A DNA stretch of 64,000 bases from Pseudo-nitzschia pungens (Eukaryota > Bacillariophyta > Bacillariophyceae > Bacillariales > Bacillariaceae). This document shows positions 30,801 to 43,479 of this stretch, in pieces. Under the pieces are notes generated by a model. That model was not told where the DNA came from. It did not search any database and was given only the letters and a program-made list of their open reading frames with translations. How positions within the stretch are numbered: the stretch's first letter is position 1; each line of letters starts with the position of its first letter. A program made the translations under genes and the position numbers. The DNA is taken from contig CM074767.1 of NCBI GenBank assembly GCA_037355855.1, positions 1,240,001-1,304,000 of the forward strand, read 5' to 3'.

Positions 30801-33800
30801 GCATCGGATGAAGACAACAAAGATCCAGAGAGGTTCATTCTCGACGGCTATATTCATTTCATAAAGTATATTTTTGACCATTTGGATACGCTCACGCCAA
30901 AGCAATGGGGCTCTGACGGTCGCAGACTTGAGGATGAGATTCCTTTATCATACAACGATGCTCGCACATGGATGCTGGCTTTAAATGGCTTGTCTTATCG
31001 AGAGAAAAATTTGTTCTTCGATCTTCTTGTGAAGTCAGTACATGAAGCTCTCGAGCCGATAATGAGAAACAAGGAAAGAAGAGAAATTTTGTTTCGAAAT
31101 ACTGAAGTCTCAGGTTTCGTTGCGCGTGTTCTGGTGGTTTGTTACTCTTTGATGAATAGTATCGTCGTGGGAAAAGCATTGGAAAAGAATTTCTTGGCAA
31201 ACATAGGATGTTCTCAAGTACGCATGCCGTTATTTGTCACAGAGGCTGATTGGTATAACCAGGATAGAACGTTTATGGGAATATTCGATTCTTGGGAATC
31301 GTCTTCGTTACCCGACGACGTATTTGGAAGTAGCAACGAACAATCACCGATATCAACGAAGTCATTGAATGAATTTCGTGCTGTACTCGAAATAGCTTTC
31401 ACCATTGCTTTCGATGCCGCACCTCACGATCATTGTCATTTGTTATTTACAGCCTGGAACGGCTTGGATCAAGTGCCCGGATCGTCAAGCAAAAGAACAT
31501 TCTCTCCCACGTTGGTCGTGTCTGATGAAGATTACTCGAAAAAAATTCTACAGCTACGTGAAGACGTTTGCTCTGTATACAAGGCTGTTAATGATGGAGA
31601 TGATGCCGATTTCAAAGGAATGGTATTGCGTGCGGGTGAACTTGTTGATATGCTGATCAAGAATAAAATTCCGGAAGATGATGAGATGAAACAAGATTTA
31701 TCTTTACATGTTATGGTGCTCTTAGCTTCTTTGCCAACCTACATCGCAGCGGCGGTGGCCGGTCACACAAAACCTGGCAATGATTATTTTTCGACAACTT
31801 TGTCAAAGTCATCAACAAGTAGGCACAAATCCCTTCGTGGTTACTCTTCAGACAGCGACCACCCTCCATCTGACTGCGAATCTGACAAAGAAGTAGATGA
31901 TTATGAAAGTGAGGCTCGAATCGAAGCTATGTCCCGGCTTCGGGAATGTTGCGATGCTTTTGGAGCGGCTCCCATTCATCCGGATTGGTTGGATGTCAGC
32001 TGTAGTTTACGTGACGGAATTCGTCCGTCGGATGCTACTGAAATAGCAGAGAAGGCAATGAAAACACTTTCCAAACTTGCGACAGTTGCATTTACAGAGT
32101 ACAAAAAATGCCAATCCAGTGCTATTCAAGTGTTCAACAAGGAACTCAAGGACGTTGAACGCAACGCGAATTTGTATTCAACTATCGTTCGCTGGTCACG
32201 TCATGAAATTGGCGCCTCTCAATATCCAAATTATCGTGATTGGGAAGATGACGTTGCGGCACTTGCAAAAGTCCCACAAGAAGTAGTTGATTATCTATCG
32301 GAAGATGTACCTGCTCGCGATATTGAGCAAACGAAAGCTTGCTGGTGTCCACATGCAGGGCAACGCCTTCGTGGATTTTTGCAGGAGGAGAATAAATTAA
32401 TTGGAGGATGGGAAACATCTGACGCGGAACTTAGAGCAGGCGGTGAATGGGAATTGCTGTTGGCCGAAGCACTCTCTATTGCATGCCTGAACACGAATCA
32501 GTCTGAAGACGATACCCAGAACGCAAATATAGAAGATTGTGCAGAAGATACATCGCGAATCAATACTGAAACGTCTTCTGGAATGGCTAAGGCCCAATTG
32601 TGGCGTGCGGTCTTCATGTCAGCAATAAGTCACTTGGTGCCCGCTACTGCATTGTTGCGTTTAGGTTTGGGGAAAGTTGGTCGGAAACCTCATCCTTTTG
32701 CATTTCACGAGAACGAACAAGATCCATACGATGCTGCACCACTCCATTTTTCTGAACGTTTGAATGGGGCAGAGTCTTCCACTTCTTCGTTGAAAGCTTC
32801 AGTTGGTGAGACTCTATCCCTGCTAGCAAGGTTGTCGATAGAAGCAGAAGAATCCACTTTCACTGTCTGTCATGCAGTTGCTTCACATCTATTGGTTGAT
32901 TCAAATACATTTTTCGATCTAGAAGGAATGCATTCAATACGATGTGCATTTATGGGTTTAGATCTTTTACATGATGTTGCCGAGTGCTCACCGAAAAGAG
33001 ATGCAAAAACCCTACTTCCATATGTAGTGGAACGACTGGTATCTATGATCGAAGATTCTGGTAGAGGCAGTAATATGATGACAACGAGTGAAAGGAAAGC
33101 ATCGAAACAATATCGGAGGCTTCATTATTTCTTGGGAGACCCGCCCATATATTTGGTTGACACAGTAGCTACCACGTCGATCGATATTTTCAAAATCCTC
33201 AAGGCTGGGCAGTTCAAGGAACCATGCGAAGGTCGTGTAGAGACATACAGATGGTCTCACATTCCTTCTAAAGAAAATGCTGTAAATGATTTGGTCTCGA
33301 TCCTTTGCGAAGATTCTTTCCGCCCAAATGGTCGGACAAGGTCTCATATCGCTCGGATGTTGAGTCGTCTTGGGTTGATGGAGTCCCAATCACTTATCAA
33401 CTCAACAACTACAAGGCAGCCTCTCGCCATCCCTGCAATGATCAAAGCTTTTAATAGAATAGAGAAAAAAAACCTGAGGTCCGTTATAGTTAAGGACCTA
33501 TGTGGCATCCGTGGAAGCAAAGCGCTATCAGAAACCTTCAGAAGAGACATCGCATCGATTTTTTCTCTACTTCTGTTTTCTCAATTGTCTCCAAAGTTCG
33601 AGAAAGCGAAATTTGTACACGACACTCTGATGACGTCATTTGATTCCTGGAAGAAGGCGGGGAGATCAAACAGAGACATAATGCTCAATGTTCTGTTGAC
33701 ATACGGTGCATTTTTCAATACTCTCTTCGAGATAGGTTCAAAGCTAGTTCGGCCCAAAGAAACAGTTGGAGGTGAGGATGAAGCTACTGGCGAAGCTGAA

Positions 33801-36800
33801 TTATTCTTTAGCTATTTCGCTTCAATCAAGAGGCTGCAGTCGTTTTTGTCGAACAAAGAAAAAGTTTTGTCGAGCACTTCAAACATAGCTGTGAAAAGTT
33901 CATCAACACGTCAAAGTGCAGAAAGCGTTGCAACCCCCTCTGAATTCCCTGGTTCGTGCTCTTTCATAAAAAGAAGTGGATTTCACGGGCAGCACTGGTA
34001 TCACTGTAAGTTTCTCTCGTGTGGTGGTGAGGAATGTATTTCTTCTCATTTTCCGCACCTTTACTTTCTTAGGGAAGAATTTCTGAATTCTTTTTTTATT
34101 CGGTTTACACGTAAATAATTCTGCCGTGCTAGGTTACACCTGCAATCTTGTTGCCGACAAAGGTTGCTGCACTCTATGTGCTCTTGTATGCCACCGTGAT
34201 CACGACGTTGCATACTCTCGACATTCGTCTTTCTTTTGCGATTGTGCTGCAGAAGATGGCAACTCAATGGAACAAAGTCGTGTGTCGTGCAAATGCCTTT
34301 CTTCTATTCCTGGAAGTCAATTGAACGAGATTTATCAAAATGAGCGCATCGGGTGCCGGGCATCTAAAATTATTTCGAATCAGGAGAGTGAGCTTGAAAA
34401 GATGCAATGTGATTTTGAAGAAGCTCTTTCAGCGGAAGTTGCCAAGTATTCGTTTGCTGATACAGCACTACAATCGGTCAACAGATTTCTTCTTGACATA
34501 AAAGATGCACAATGGCTGCATTCACTTTTTCGTATCATGGGCAAAGAATTCGATGATTGGAAGACTCAATATGGCAATTCACTTCGTTTACTTGTGAAAG
34601 ACTGTTCTGAAGCGAGTCCCGAATCGACACCAATCTCAAGGGTACCTCATGAGTCCGTGCAACGCAGACTGAGACAACGACGGTCGAAACTCCTAGACAT
34701 CGGGAAAATAGAGGAGCAAGGCTTAGTTTCTGTTCGCGTAGCAACCGGGTTCGTGGCAAAGTTTTCTTCTGATAGTTCAACCCATGATGCTTTGATACTT
34801 GCAAGGTTAATGAGAAACGACGTTTCAAGATCAATTTTAGCTCTTGACAGCAGGGGAAGAATGATTCTAGCTGAGCCTTCTTCCCTCGTTTTTTGCAGCC
34901 CCATGGCTGCTGTGAACGTGAGAAATCCGCGAAAATCCGGAGATGAACATCTCACACGGCAACAGATGTGTATTCTAGGCAACGCTTCGTTGCCTTTCAA
35001 TGTTGTCGGAGTGCGTCTATGTGCTGAGAATGAACGCCACATTGTAGTTTGGGGAACATCTGAAGCTTGTATTCTGGTTCTCAAATCAGATTTGAGTGGG
35101 GTAGATGACATGATTGATCTCACCTTTGAAGTGAATGATCAAGATAGAGACGGTGACGTATTGGTGAATTGTGAATGGCTACCCGGGTCTCAGACACACA
35201 TAGCAGTTGGCGTTTCCCGATACGTACGCCTTTTTGATGTATGCCGGTTTGAAAAGAGCGGTAATGCCACCAAACGCGCACACCCAGTGATTGGATACAA
35301 CCTGGGTTTCGAAGCAAGCCTCCGAGATTTATCTATTGTGCCGGACAAAGATTGTGCCACAAGCGAGAGTGCTGGGAATTACCGAGCGGAGAACATTTCG
35401 AAAATGTTTCTCCTGCTCGAGAATGGACGGTTGCATTCTTTGGATATCAAGATTTCGAATGGCAAAATCGAGTCACCCTCAGAGCTACACTTTGAACCGA
35501 GCGAATGCGTATCCATTTCCACAGAGGGAATCCGACCTCGGTCTACATCATCTGTTGGTCTTCCTGGAGCTGCAACTAGAACCCTCGGCGAAGGTTCAAA
35601 ACTAGCATATCTGAAACAAAGCCGCTGTTTGCTATACAAGTGCAAATCAGCTGCTGTGGTTGCTTTGATGCTTGGCAAAGACGGCAATGTAGAGGGTACA
35701 TTCGAACTTCTACCGCACACGATTCCGACTAGCGTCCTTGGTGCAGATGACGAGGATGATGTATTTTCCATTGCAGGTCCGTATACTTTGTGGACAGAGC
35801 TAGGGATGGTGTATCGCAAGGGTGAAACTTATTTTCGAGTAGTCTGTCTCGGAAGAGCAACAAGAAGTGGGCATTCGAAACTTCTCTGTATTGACTTTAA
35901 TGAGAAGAAAACAAAAATCAGGGAACTTCGTTCTTCTTTGGGGCTAGGATTCAACCATGATTCGTTTGAAGGGCTTGCAGCATTCACGGCTCCAGTTGTG
36001 CAAACCAATGCCACCAACGATCGATATATGACTGGCGAAAGAGCTTTTCTCTGTGCTTTGACTTCTGAGGGTAATCTCCAAATATTCGGTGATGATGTTG
36101 TTGATATGATGCACACGAGCGTTAGCTCGAGTGGTCATGTTGCGCTTTCGAATCCTACAGAACTTGTTAGTGTTTCTGACATCCAATCAACTCCGATCAG
36201 AAAATTCCCCCTCACTATTTTTGAGCAACTCACCAACGTTAGTGAAAGCGATAATCTCATATATGCAGGCGAAGGTTTGGCGCTAGATTCAAAAGAACTG
36301 AAAACTAGACTTGCACGTGATAGTTCTTCTTCATTGGTATGTCCTCGACGTGAAGGATGCTGCTTGACGATATCTCTTTCGGAAAAGATTGACACGTCAT
36401 TGCGTTCGAAACCCACGGAAAATGCTATGGAATTGGTAATATCGGCAATTCGTGTTCTGGTGGGTTCAAACTGCGATTACATGCCATCAAAAATTTCCGT
36501 GCAGGGTAGATCCATCGACATCACTCCAAGATTAAAGAGATGGTATAACATACCTCTCACGGAAGAGGAAATTGCGCGTGGTGTGAGGACAGGGTTAATT
36601 TCTCTTTGGATCGGGCAATCATTTGATCCTACAAATGCACCTGTCATCGATTCAGTTGAAGTTTTTGCCCGCGAAAGAAATTCGGTAAACATGGCGTATC
36701 CGACGAGTTACTTTGCTTCGGCGTCCGCAACAAGAATAGAAACCTCTTCGAAGTTAGATGACGAAACGCCGAATTTATTGTCCAGAGATGAGTATACCTC

Positions 36801-39800
36801 GTCGTCGGAAGACGATATAATTACTTCAAACGGTCTTATTCTTAGCATTCGTGCAACGACGAACTTGTGCGAGCTAATAGGCCCCTCTGTTCGTTTCTCA
36901 GACGAAGGAAAGGAGTTACTGAGGCAACTGATTCAGGTCACGGCAGTGCATCCAGAGAAGCGACTCGGACGGAGTTTGCAGGTGCTATCTAGTAGTCTTG
37001 ATTCTGACAGTAGATCAAGATGGTCATTTCAGGATGAAAACATGTTGGCTGGTTGCTCACAATCTCTCGACGAATGCAACACCTTATTAAATGATGTAGC
37101 ATGTACTGAAGGCGAGATGCACACGAGTGAAGACTTTAAATGGGACGCAATCAAGAGAGTTCTCCAAGACTGTTTGAAGGTTTCTTCATTGATTGCCAGG
37201 GAGCGGCCAAACAATTACTTACAAAGTATGGGGAATATGCAAGAGAAACAATTTCAAATCTGGATCGATTGCCATAGAAGCATCGAAGTTGATTTTAGAG
37301 GGACTGAAACGATCGACAGGTTTTGAGGAGCTAATCGGAGGGACAAAAGGAATTATAACGCTCTCGCTGACGGAGATGGCCATCGTTGTTTACATGGATG
37401 ATTCAACGTCTACTAAAGACTTCGTGCAGCTTAGTCAGATTCGAGAATTTCTTGACGTCGCAAACCTCTCAACATGTCAGGCAATTTCAACGTTTTTCCA
37501 AGAGCACGAAAGTGAGCAGATGAAAAGCGGCATTCCTGGGTTGTTTGTACAGATGGAGGCAGCTCGCCGTGTAGCGTATCAATGCGATAGTTGTGGACTT
37601 TGCCCAATGAAAGACGTAAGGTATACAATCCTCGAGGATGACTATGGTATCGAGTAAGTACATCATGGTAGCGTGTGGTTGGAAGTTTTTCCTGCTTTTT
37701 TGCTTACCTCGACTGTATCAGCCTTTGCAATCAATGCTACGAAGTGGGGAAGAAATTTGCATCAAACAAAAGAAATAAATCTTCAGCCGAAGTTGTCATC
37801 AATGGAAAATCTATGGGAGGGAATTTGACTTGCGCTCATATGAAAAAAATGGAACCTGTTTCGCTTGAAAAGATGGAAATGGATGTGGAACAGTTGGACG
37901 TCGAATCAATTCATTCGCAGGCCCAGAATGTATCGGAAGGATCGACTGATAAAGACTCAGAGCTGCATACGACGATGAAACTAGGTTTAGAAGAAAATTC
38001 AGGCGATAGCAATGAACCCGACCTATCTGCTGACCATCGGGGCTATGAATACTTTCTTGGAGAGCTATATTCTTTTGTCATGGAACAGGTATCATGTGCC
38101 TTCAAAAAGGAACGATGTGACAACTCCATGGAATGTTTGATCAGATTGGTGCTCGATTTAGTGCGTCATTCAAAACGCGATTCTCTGAAGCATGAGAGAG
38201 CTGTTTGGTTTGTGAACGATGTATCGAAAGGTGTTTCAACCATTCTGAGTTCGTGTGCGCAAAACCAGAAATTGGCTCGTACCAACATGTCTACACTGGT
38301 ATCCTGTCTCCGTGGTCTATCCAGTCTCATCACACCGGACTCAGATTTTGAATATAATTTTCACGGTTCGAAATCTGATCTCGCCTATCGTTCCCAATTG
38401 CTCTCTAAAGAAACGAAAAAACCGAAGTTGATATGTGATGTGCACGGAATTCCGGCCGTGCGAAGAAGATGCGACAAACCAGGTGGGAATAAGGATCGTA
38501 GATTCTATGTTTGCGGCAAAGAAAAAGGGCAACGCTGTACCTTTTTTCAATGGGCAGATGACGTGCAAAAGAAGAAAGAGCAGAAGAACACAAAGTCACC
38601 GTTCTACCAAATTGTCCGAACGGCCATGTTGGACCGCAAATCATCCACTGACGAGGCATTGTATGATAGGCTTTGTATGTTGTTGGAAGACGAACTTTTC
38701 GGAGAAGATGGGGGATCTTATGAAATTAGTATACTAGCTTCAAATAGCAAGGAGAAGAAAGCTGAAGATTCGCTTCTCCAAAGTTATTATAACGTGAAAA
38801 ACATGGAAAAGGATTTCAACGATGGAGTTTTCTGCAGTAAGGAGAAACTGTTGGATGTTGTTTCTGGTGAATCCTTCCTCAAGTCGGAATTAGCCGTGGC
38901 TAATGAGCTCAATTTGCCAGTGAGAACTTCTGGTGACCGTGGGGCGTTGTTACTTGAGGCCTCACTCGATCTACTAACACTGATTGCCGATCACAAAACT
39001 GACGGAATTTCAAGATGGTTTTCAATTTTATGCGAAATTACCATGGCAACAAACAAACAGTCCTCTCTGAGATCACTTGCCACCAAAGTGCTGAAGACCC
39101 TATGTGGTGGGAATCGAAAAAAGTATCATTGCATTCGCGATCATTTTACAGTTCTGTTTCCAACTCAAGAGGCTGTACCATTTCTCGTCAGACATCTTGG
39201 AGTCTGCCCTGATTGTTCGGGAGAAAACAAGGCAATGCAGTGTCGACTGGAGGAGTGAACCATTTAAGTGGTCTACAATTGGTATTGGTGGTTTGATGGG
39301 AACACAGGATTTGATATCGGAGGATGAAATAACTGAAATGAATGTCAAAGGATGTGGGAAAGCACTCGATGATATGTGGACCGTTATCAAAAGCAGGGGA
39401 GATAGCTGGAGGCAGTTCTGCGGATTTCGAGCATTGCCTCTTTCTCAGCGACACCGTAGAAGTTCAGATTCTCAAATGAATTCACAGAAGACGGAATATC
39501 ACCTCTCCCAAGCCGCACCAATAAGAGTTCTTTTTTGGATCGCAAGCTCACTAACTGGGATAAATCAAGTTAAAGTTTTCAGAATGATTGATTTTGCTCT
39601 CATTGATTGGAAAGGAGGGAAAGCGTCACTGAAGGCAGCGACAGATATCCTTGACGAGGATAACAGTCATGATAAAGGTTCTGATGATGATAAGATCCAT
39701 GGGATAGGGTCCGCAATTTCGAAACCTGAAGAGCTGCTTCTACAATCAGGGCCAACCAAATTGATCGTTGATGATTTGATAGCTTTGTCTCTTCATATGA

Positions 39801-42040
39801 TCCTCAGCGGCAAAACCGCAGAACTTCGAAGGGTTGCCTATCAGATCGTTCTGAAACTTTCGCAAGCTCTTTCGGATAACGACCGGTTATTTCTCTTCCA
39901 ACATCTTGTAGCTGCGATTGGAGATATTGGTATGTTGGGAAGAGCGGGCGTCGAGTTTTTAACCCTATTGCAAACACTTGCTCGGTTTTTGAAACCAAGT
40001 GTTTCAGTCGGCACAATAGCAGATTTTGTTGTGGACGCTTTCATGCAGCAGCTAGTCGCAATCAAAAACGATAAATCAAACAGCGAATGGACAGTACTGG
40101 AAAGCAACGGCGGAAACTCGGCGACGAGAAAGAAAGTTGATCTTTCTGGATGTTTGTTCTGCCTCCGCCTTCAACCAGCCTCTGGAGGTAGAGAGTCGAC
40201 TAGCAAGTCGTCAGAGCGACGGCATCCAATCAGTTCTGCAAAAGCACCTGCACGAAGTGGATCAATCTCTGGTGCTTGTAGAACGGGAGTGGCTTTGCCT
40301 CGTCATAAATGGCATTCGGAACAGGTCTCGCCTTTCTCTCGTTGTCGACTCGACTTGTTGAAAGATAGCTGTGCCAGTAACGAATTCAATTTATTCTATA
40401 AACTGAAGCACCGAATTTCAATTTCGGATATTCATCTGACGGTTTCTGATCCTCGAGGACGATACGTGAAGACCGTGAGCATTTTTTTCACTGCCAGGCC
40501 TGCATCTGAATCTTTGAAAAGTAACAATTATTCTTCAAAGTGGCAAAAAATTGCGACACTGAATCTTACGAGGGGAGGGACTCGTGCTAGTGCCACTCTC
40601 TCGCAGCCAATTATTGCTGCCAACATCAGAGTTGAATTCACAGACTTTTATGAACGGCCTGGTGGTAAAGATCGGGGATCTGATGGGTCCATGGTTTTAC
40701 ACTGTCCTCGTTGCACTCGTCCTGTTACGAACGCCCATGGAGTTTGCGTAACTTGTGGGGAAGTTGCCTTCCAATGCAGAAAATGCCGTCATATAAATTA
40801 TGACAGACTCGATGCATTCCTTTGCGTGGAATGTGGTTATACTTGTTGCGGATCGTTTTCGGTCGAACTCAATTCGGCAGTGGTAACAAATGCAATTTCA
40901 ATTACTGATGATGCCATTTTCGATAAATCTATGAAAATGTACGGGACATCATGTTCGATCCAAGATGAACTTAAGGAGAAACTTGGAGAGAAATTGCGAT
41001 CGTTAAATCAAAAGAAGCTCAAGAATGATACCGAGAGTGACTCTTTTTTCAACCCTGTGATGGAAAGAGCATTTCTTGGCTTACTTCCAGCTGATGCCGG
41101 AGACGAGGACAAAGCGGGGTCGCGAAAAGTCAACTTGCTTGAACGCTTTGACAAACAAGGTTCTGTCGTCAAGCATGTTGCTAATCCTGAAATTAGTTCC
41201 AGAGGTAATGGTCGGTCTAGCTCGACAACTGATCGTTCGGAACGCGCCCGATCACTCATGAGACTTGCGCGACAGATTCGATCTGAATCATCATCATCTT
41301 CAGACCGTCGAAGATCCACAGACATAATTATTCGCCACCTTGGCCGAGGCTTCTCTCTCGAAAATTTGGATGATGAAAATGAAATTCTTGAGATTCTTGG
41401 AAGCAGTAGCAACGGAACAACGCAGCTCAGCGACCAAGATACTGAAGAGCGAGAGCCCAAGGACAAAGAAAAGAAGCAAAAAGTCGAGGTAGAAGATTGT
41501 CAAAAAATGCTTATTTTATTGCGTGAAGCTTGGAAGGAGAGTTATGAGCTTCGCAGAAAAATTGACGCATGGAAAAGCTTGAACTCGGGAGCGTTGGTCA
41601 GATTTTCTTCGTTTGATTTTTCGAAAGAAAGATCACTCGCATTCTCTCCCTCCCATTGTTCTGTATGCGGCGGATCGGTTGCTGTCCAAATGTTGGTTCT
41701 GTGGCTCAAACTTTTCCTTGTTGCACCGACAGAAGTTTATGTTGGAGTAGAGTTTTTTGAAATCCTCTTTCAAGAAGATGTTTCTAGCGGTCAATTCAAG
41801 GGGCTACAGGAAATAAAGAGACAGGTAATTATTTCCATCGCTACAACTTCGCAAAACGGCGCAAAGATGGTTCTGGCAGAACTTCGCAAACGTTTGACAG
41901 CTTCACGCGATATGAACTGTGCCGATATCCTGGGAAAAATTATGGAAATTAAAGGTTTCGATATGGTTGACGAGTATGCAGAACTCGCAATGAACATTTT
42001 GTCATCTCAAGGAGACATCGCCATGGATACACAGGTTTGA
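27802..42040 (+). CDS. UBR4: Giant UBR4/BIG-like protein (E3 ligase family), four exons, frame interruptions, C-terminal module absent
   Basis: Exons: 27802-27857, 28028-34005, 34133-37653 and 37722-42040, in total about 4,620 codons. The protein starts MAGKKRRKSAASG. The UBR box (N-degron-binding zinc fold) begins at Cys1996. It is split by intron 2 inside a Cys codon (HWYHC / YTCNLV) and continues CTLCALVCHRDHDVAYSRHSSFFCDC. A WD40-like stretch follows (around 35040-35240). A ZZ-like finger (CDSCGLCPMKD..DYGIDLCNQCY, about 3160-3200) is split by intron 3. A GRF zinc finger (CDVHGIP..FYVCGKEKGQRCTFFQWAD) lies at about 3423-3462. A CPRC..CVTCGE..CRKCRHINYD..CVECG segment typical of UBR4 is at about 4180. 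The protein ends some 440 residues later, without the roughly 1,000 further residues, including the ligase module, that I know from animal and plant members. Frame changes are needed near 37200, 37267 and 39150. Role inferred: N-degron recognition or protein quality control. Confidence 0.88.
27858..28027 (+). other. Intron 1 of the UBR4-like gene (170 bp)
   Basis: GTGAGT donor and TTGTAG acceptor. Joining 27857 to 28028 completes an AGA codon and keeps the frame into the long second exon. Confidence 0.85.
34006..34132 (+). other. Intron 2 of the UBR4-like gene (127 bp), inside the UBR box
   Basis: GTAAGT donor and GTGCTAG acceptor. The join makes a TGT Cys codon, restoring the HWYHC-YTC spacing of the UBR box. 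Confidence 0.92.
37654..37721 (+). other. Intron 3 of the UBR4-like gene (68 bp), inside the ZZ-like finger
   Basis: GTAAGT donor and TATCAG acceptor. The join makes GAC and gives the DYGIDLCNQCY zinc-finger end. Confidence 0.9.
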
Positions 42041-43479
42041 TTTTCTTATTTGTTTGAACTCATGTGCATGGTGAAGACCTCAAAAGAAAAAATTCTATGG
42101 AAATTCTAAAAGTATTCAAGTACTGAAGCAGCTTCTTTCAAAAATGCTTATTTTCCATTGGAGTGAGAAATAGAACTAGTACTACGGGAATAACAATCTA
42201 TCAAATTCATTTTGTGAATGATTAATGAAAGGCAAATACATTTTATGGGAATGGTGCTGGTGACCGACAGTATCATTGCAGGAGAAAATACTAGGGGCCT
42301 GATTGACTGGGAATTCACTGTTTGAGAAACCGTCACTGAAGTGGTCTAGAAGTATTGAAAACTAGTACAAACGGTGTTCTTGACGACAACAGAGAAATCG
42401 TACAGCAATCAGCAAAACAATGACATTTTGACTAAGTCACTAAGCTCGTTAATGATACTACTAGTATGCAGAAATATGAAATAATATTTGTCACAGCCTA
42501 TTACAAGGTCGCTACGCAAAGAATTGTACGAAGTTCATGACAGCTCCTGTCCCCAAGTCCATGTAGAAATTAGTAAGTCAGTGTGTAGAACCAAGGGATA
42601 GTAGTAGCTGTAAGGAATTGTATCTGTGAGTCAAGTGAAGGTTGCATGCGTTTCTATTGATAAAGACCATTTCTTCCATGTATTAGTAAGACTGATCAAT
42701 GAACAGTTGGCCAGTAGAGTCACCAGTAGTGAACTTCATGGATGCGACAGACGTAAAACCTCACCAGTACAACTACATATTGAGAATGAGATTGTACCTC
42801 TTATGAATTCTTGTTAGTTGGAAGGACGGTATTGTGAATACTGCTACTACTAGTACTGTACTCTGTAACCTTACTCTCTAATCTGTGATAATGTTATTTC
42901 TTTCATTATTCATACTCACACCTTTTGGACTACTTACTCACTGCAGATTCCACGTAGAACTTCCTAAATCAAAACCCGAACTAGGAAGTAACCTTAACAT
43001 TACGTAAGGTTACCAGTAAACCTTACCTTCGGACCTGTAAGTTTACAGATACCGGGTATGTAGCCAATCACCTTGCTGTGACACATCCTGTAGCATAATG
43101 AAGCGACGGGGATGTGCAGAATGCTCAATCAATGCGTGATGCGTCATCGACCGCTCGTCATCGAAGAAAGGAAGACTAGTAAGGTTAAACCTTACTGTAC
43201 CAGGTACTCGTACGAGTGTTAACTTGTACAAATACGGTACATACTGATTTTCTTCATCAAAAATTGCTCCCAACAGCAAACCCTCAGCCCATGTCAAACT
43301 GAGCAGATACTATATCATACACGTCGACCTGAACGGTTTCATTTAGCAGTATCTCTCTAAGTTAGTGTGGACATTTGCAGGTTTCAAACAGTGCAGAATC
43401 AAATCCACGTTGAGTCTCGACTATCACAGAAGAGTGCATTATTCGTATCCTCGACTGCAACCCAGAATCAAGATCCAGA
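42041..43479. other. Spacer downstream of the UBR4-like gene
   Basis: About 1.4 kb where the missing C-terminal exons would be expected. No long open frame is found in any frame, and no sequence resembling the ligase module is seen. The right part (42990-43230) is rich in GTAAGGTTAC and GTAC words and probably includes the promoter of the next gene. Confidence 0.5.

Noticed and set aside
37193..37275. Very short introns (for example an 18-bp GT..AG at about 37224) to explain the frame change
   Set aside because: The confirmed introns in this window are 68-170 bp, and the proposed stretch would not restore the frame across both changes.
39123..39151. A 29-bp GT..AG intron
   Set aside because: It is too short compared with the others and would remove residues that look conserved. 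A one-base error is simpler.
40137..40361. A protein-like 74-codon frame overlapping the UBR4-like gene
   Set aside because: The main frame is open across the whole stretch and flows into the conserved zinc segment, so this is a shadow.
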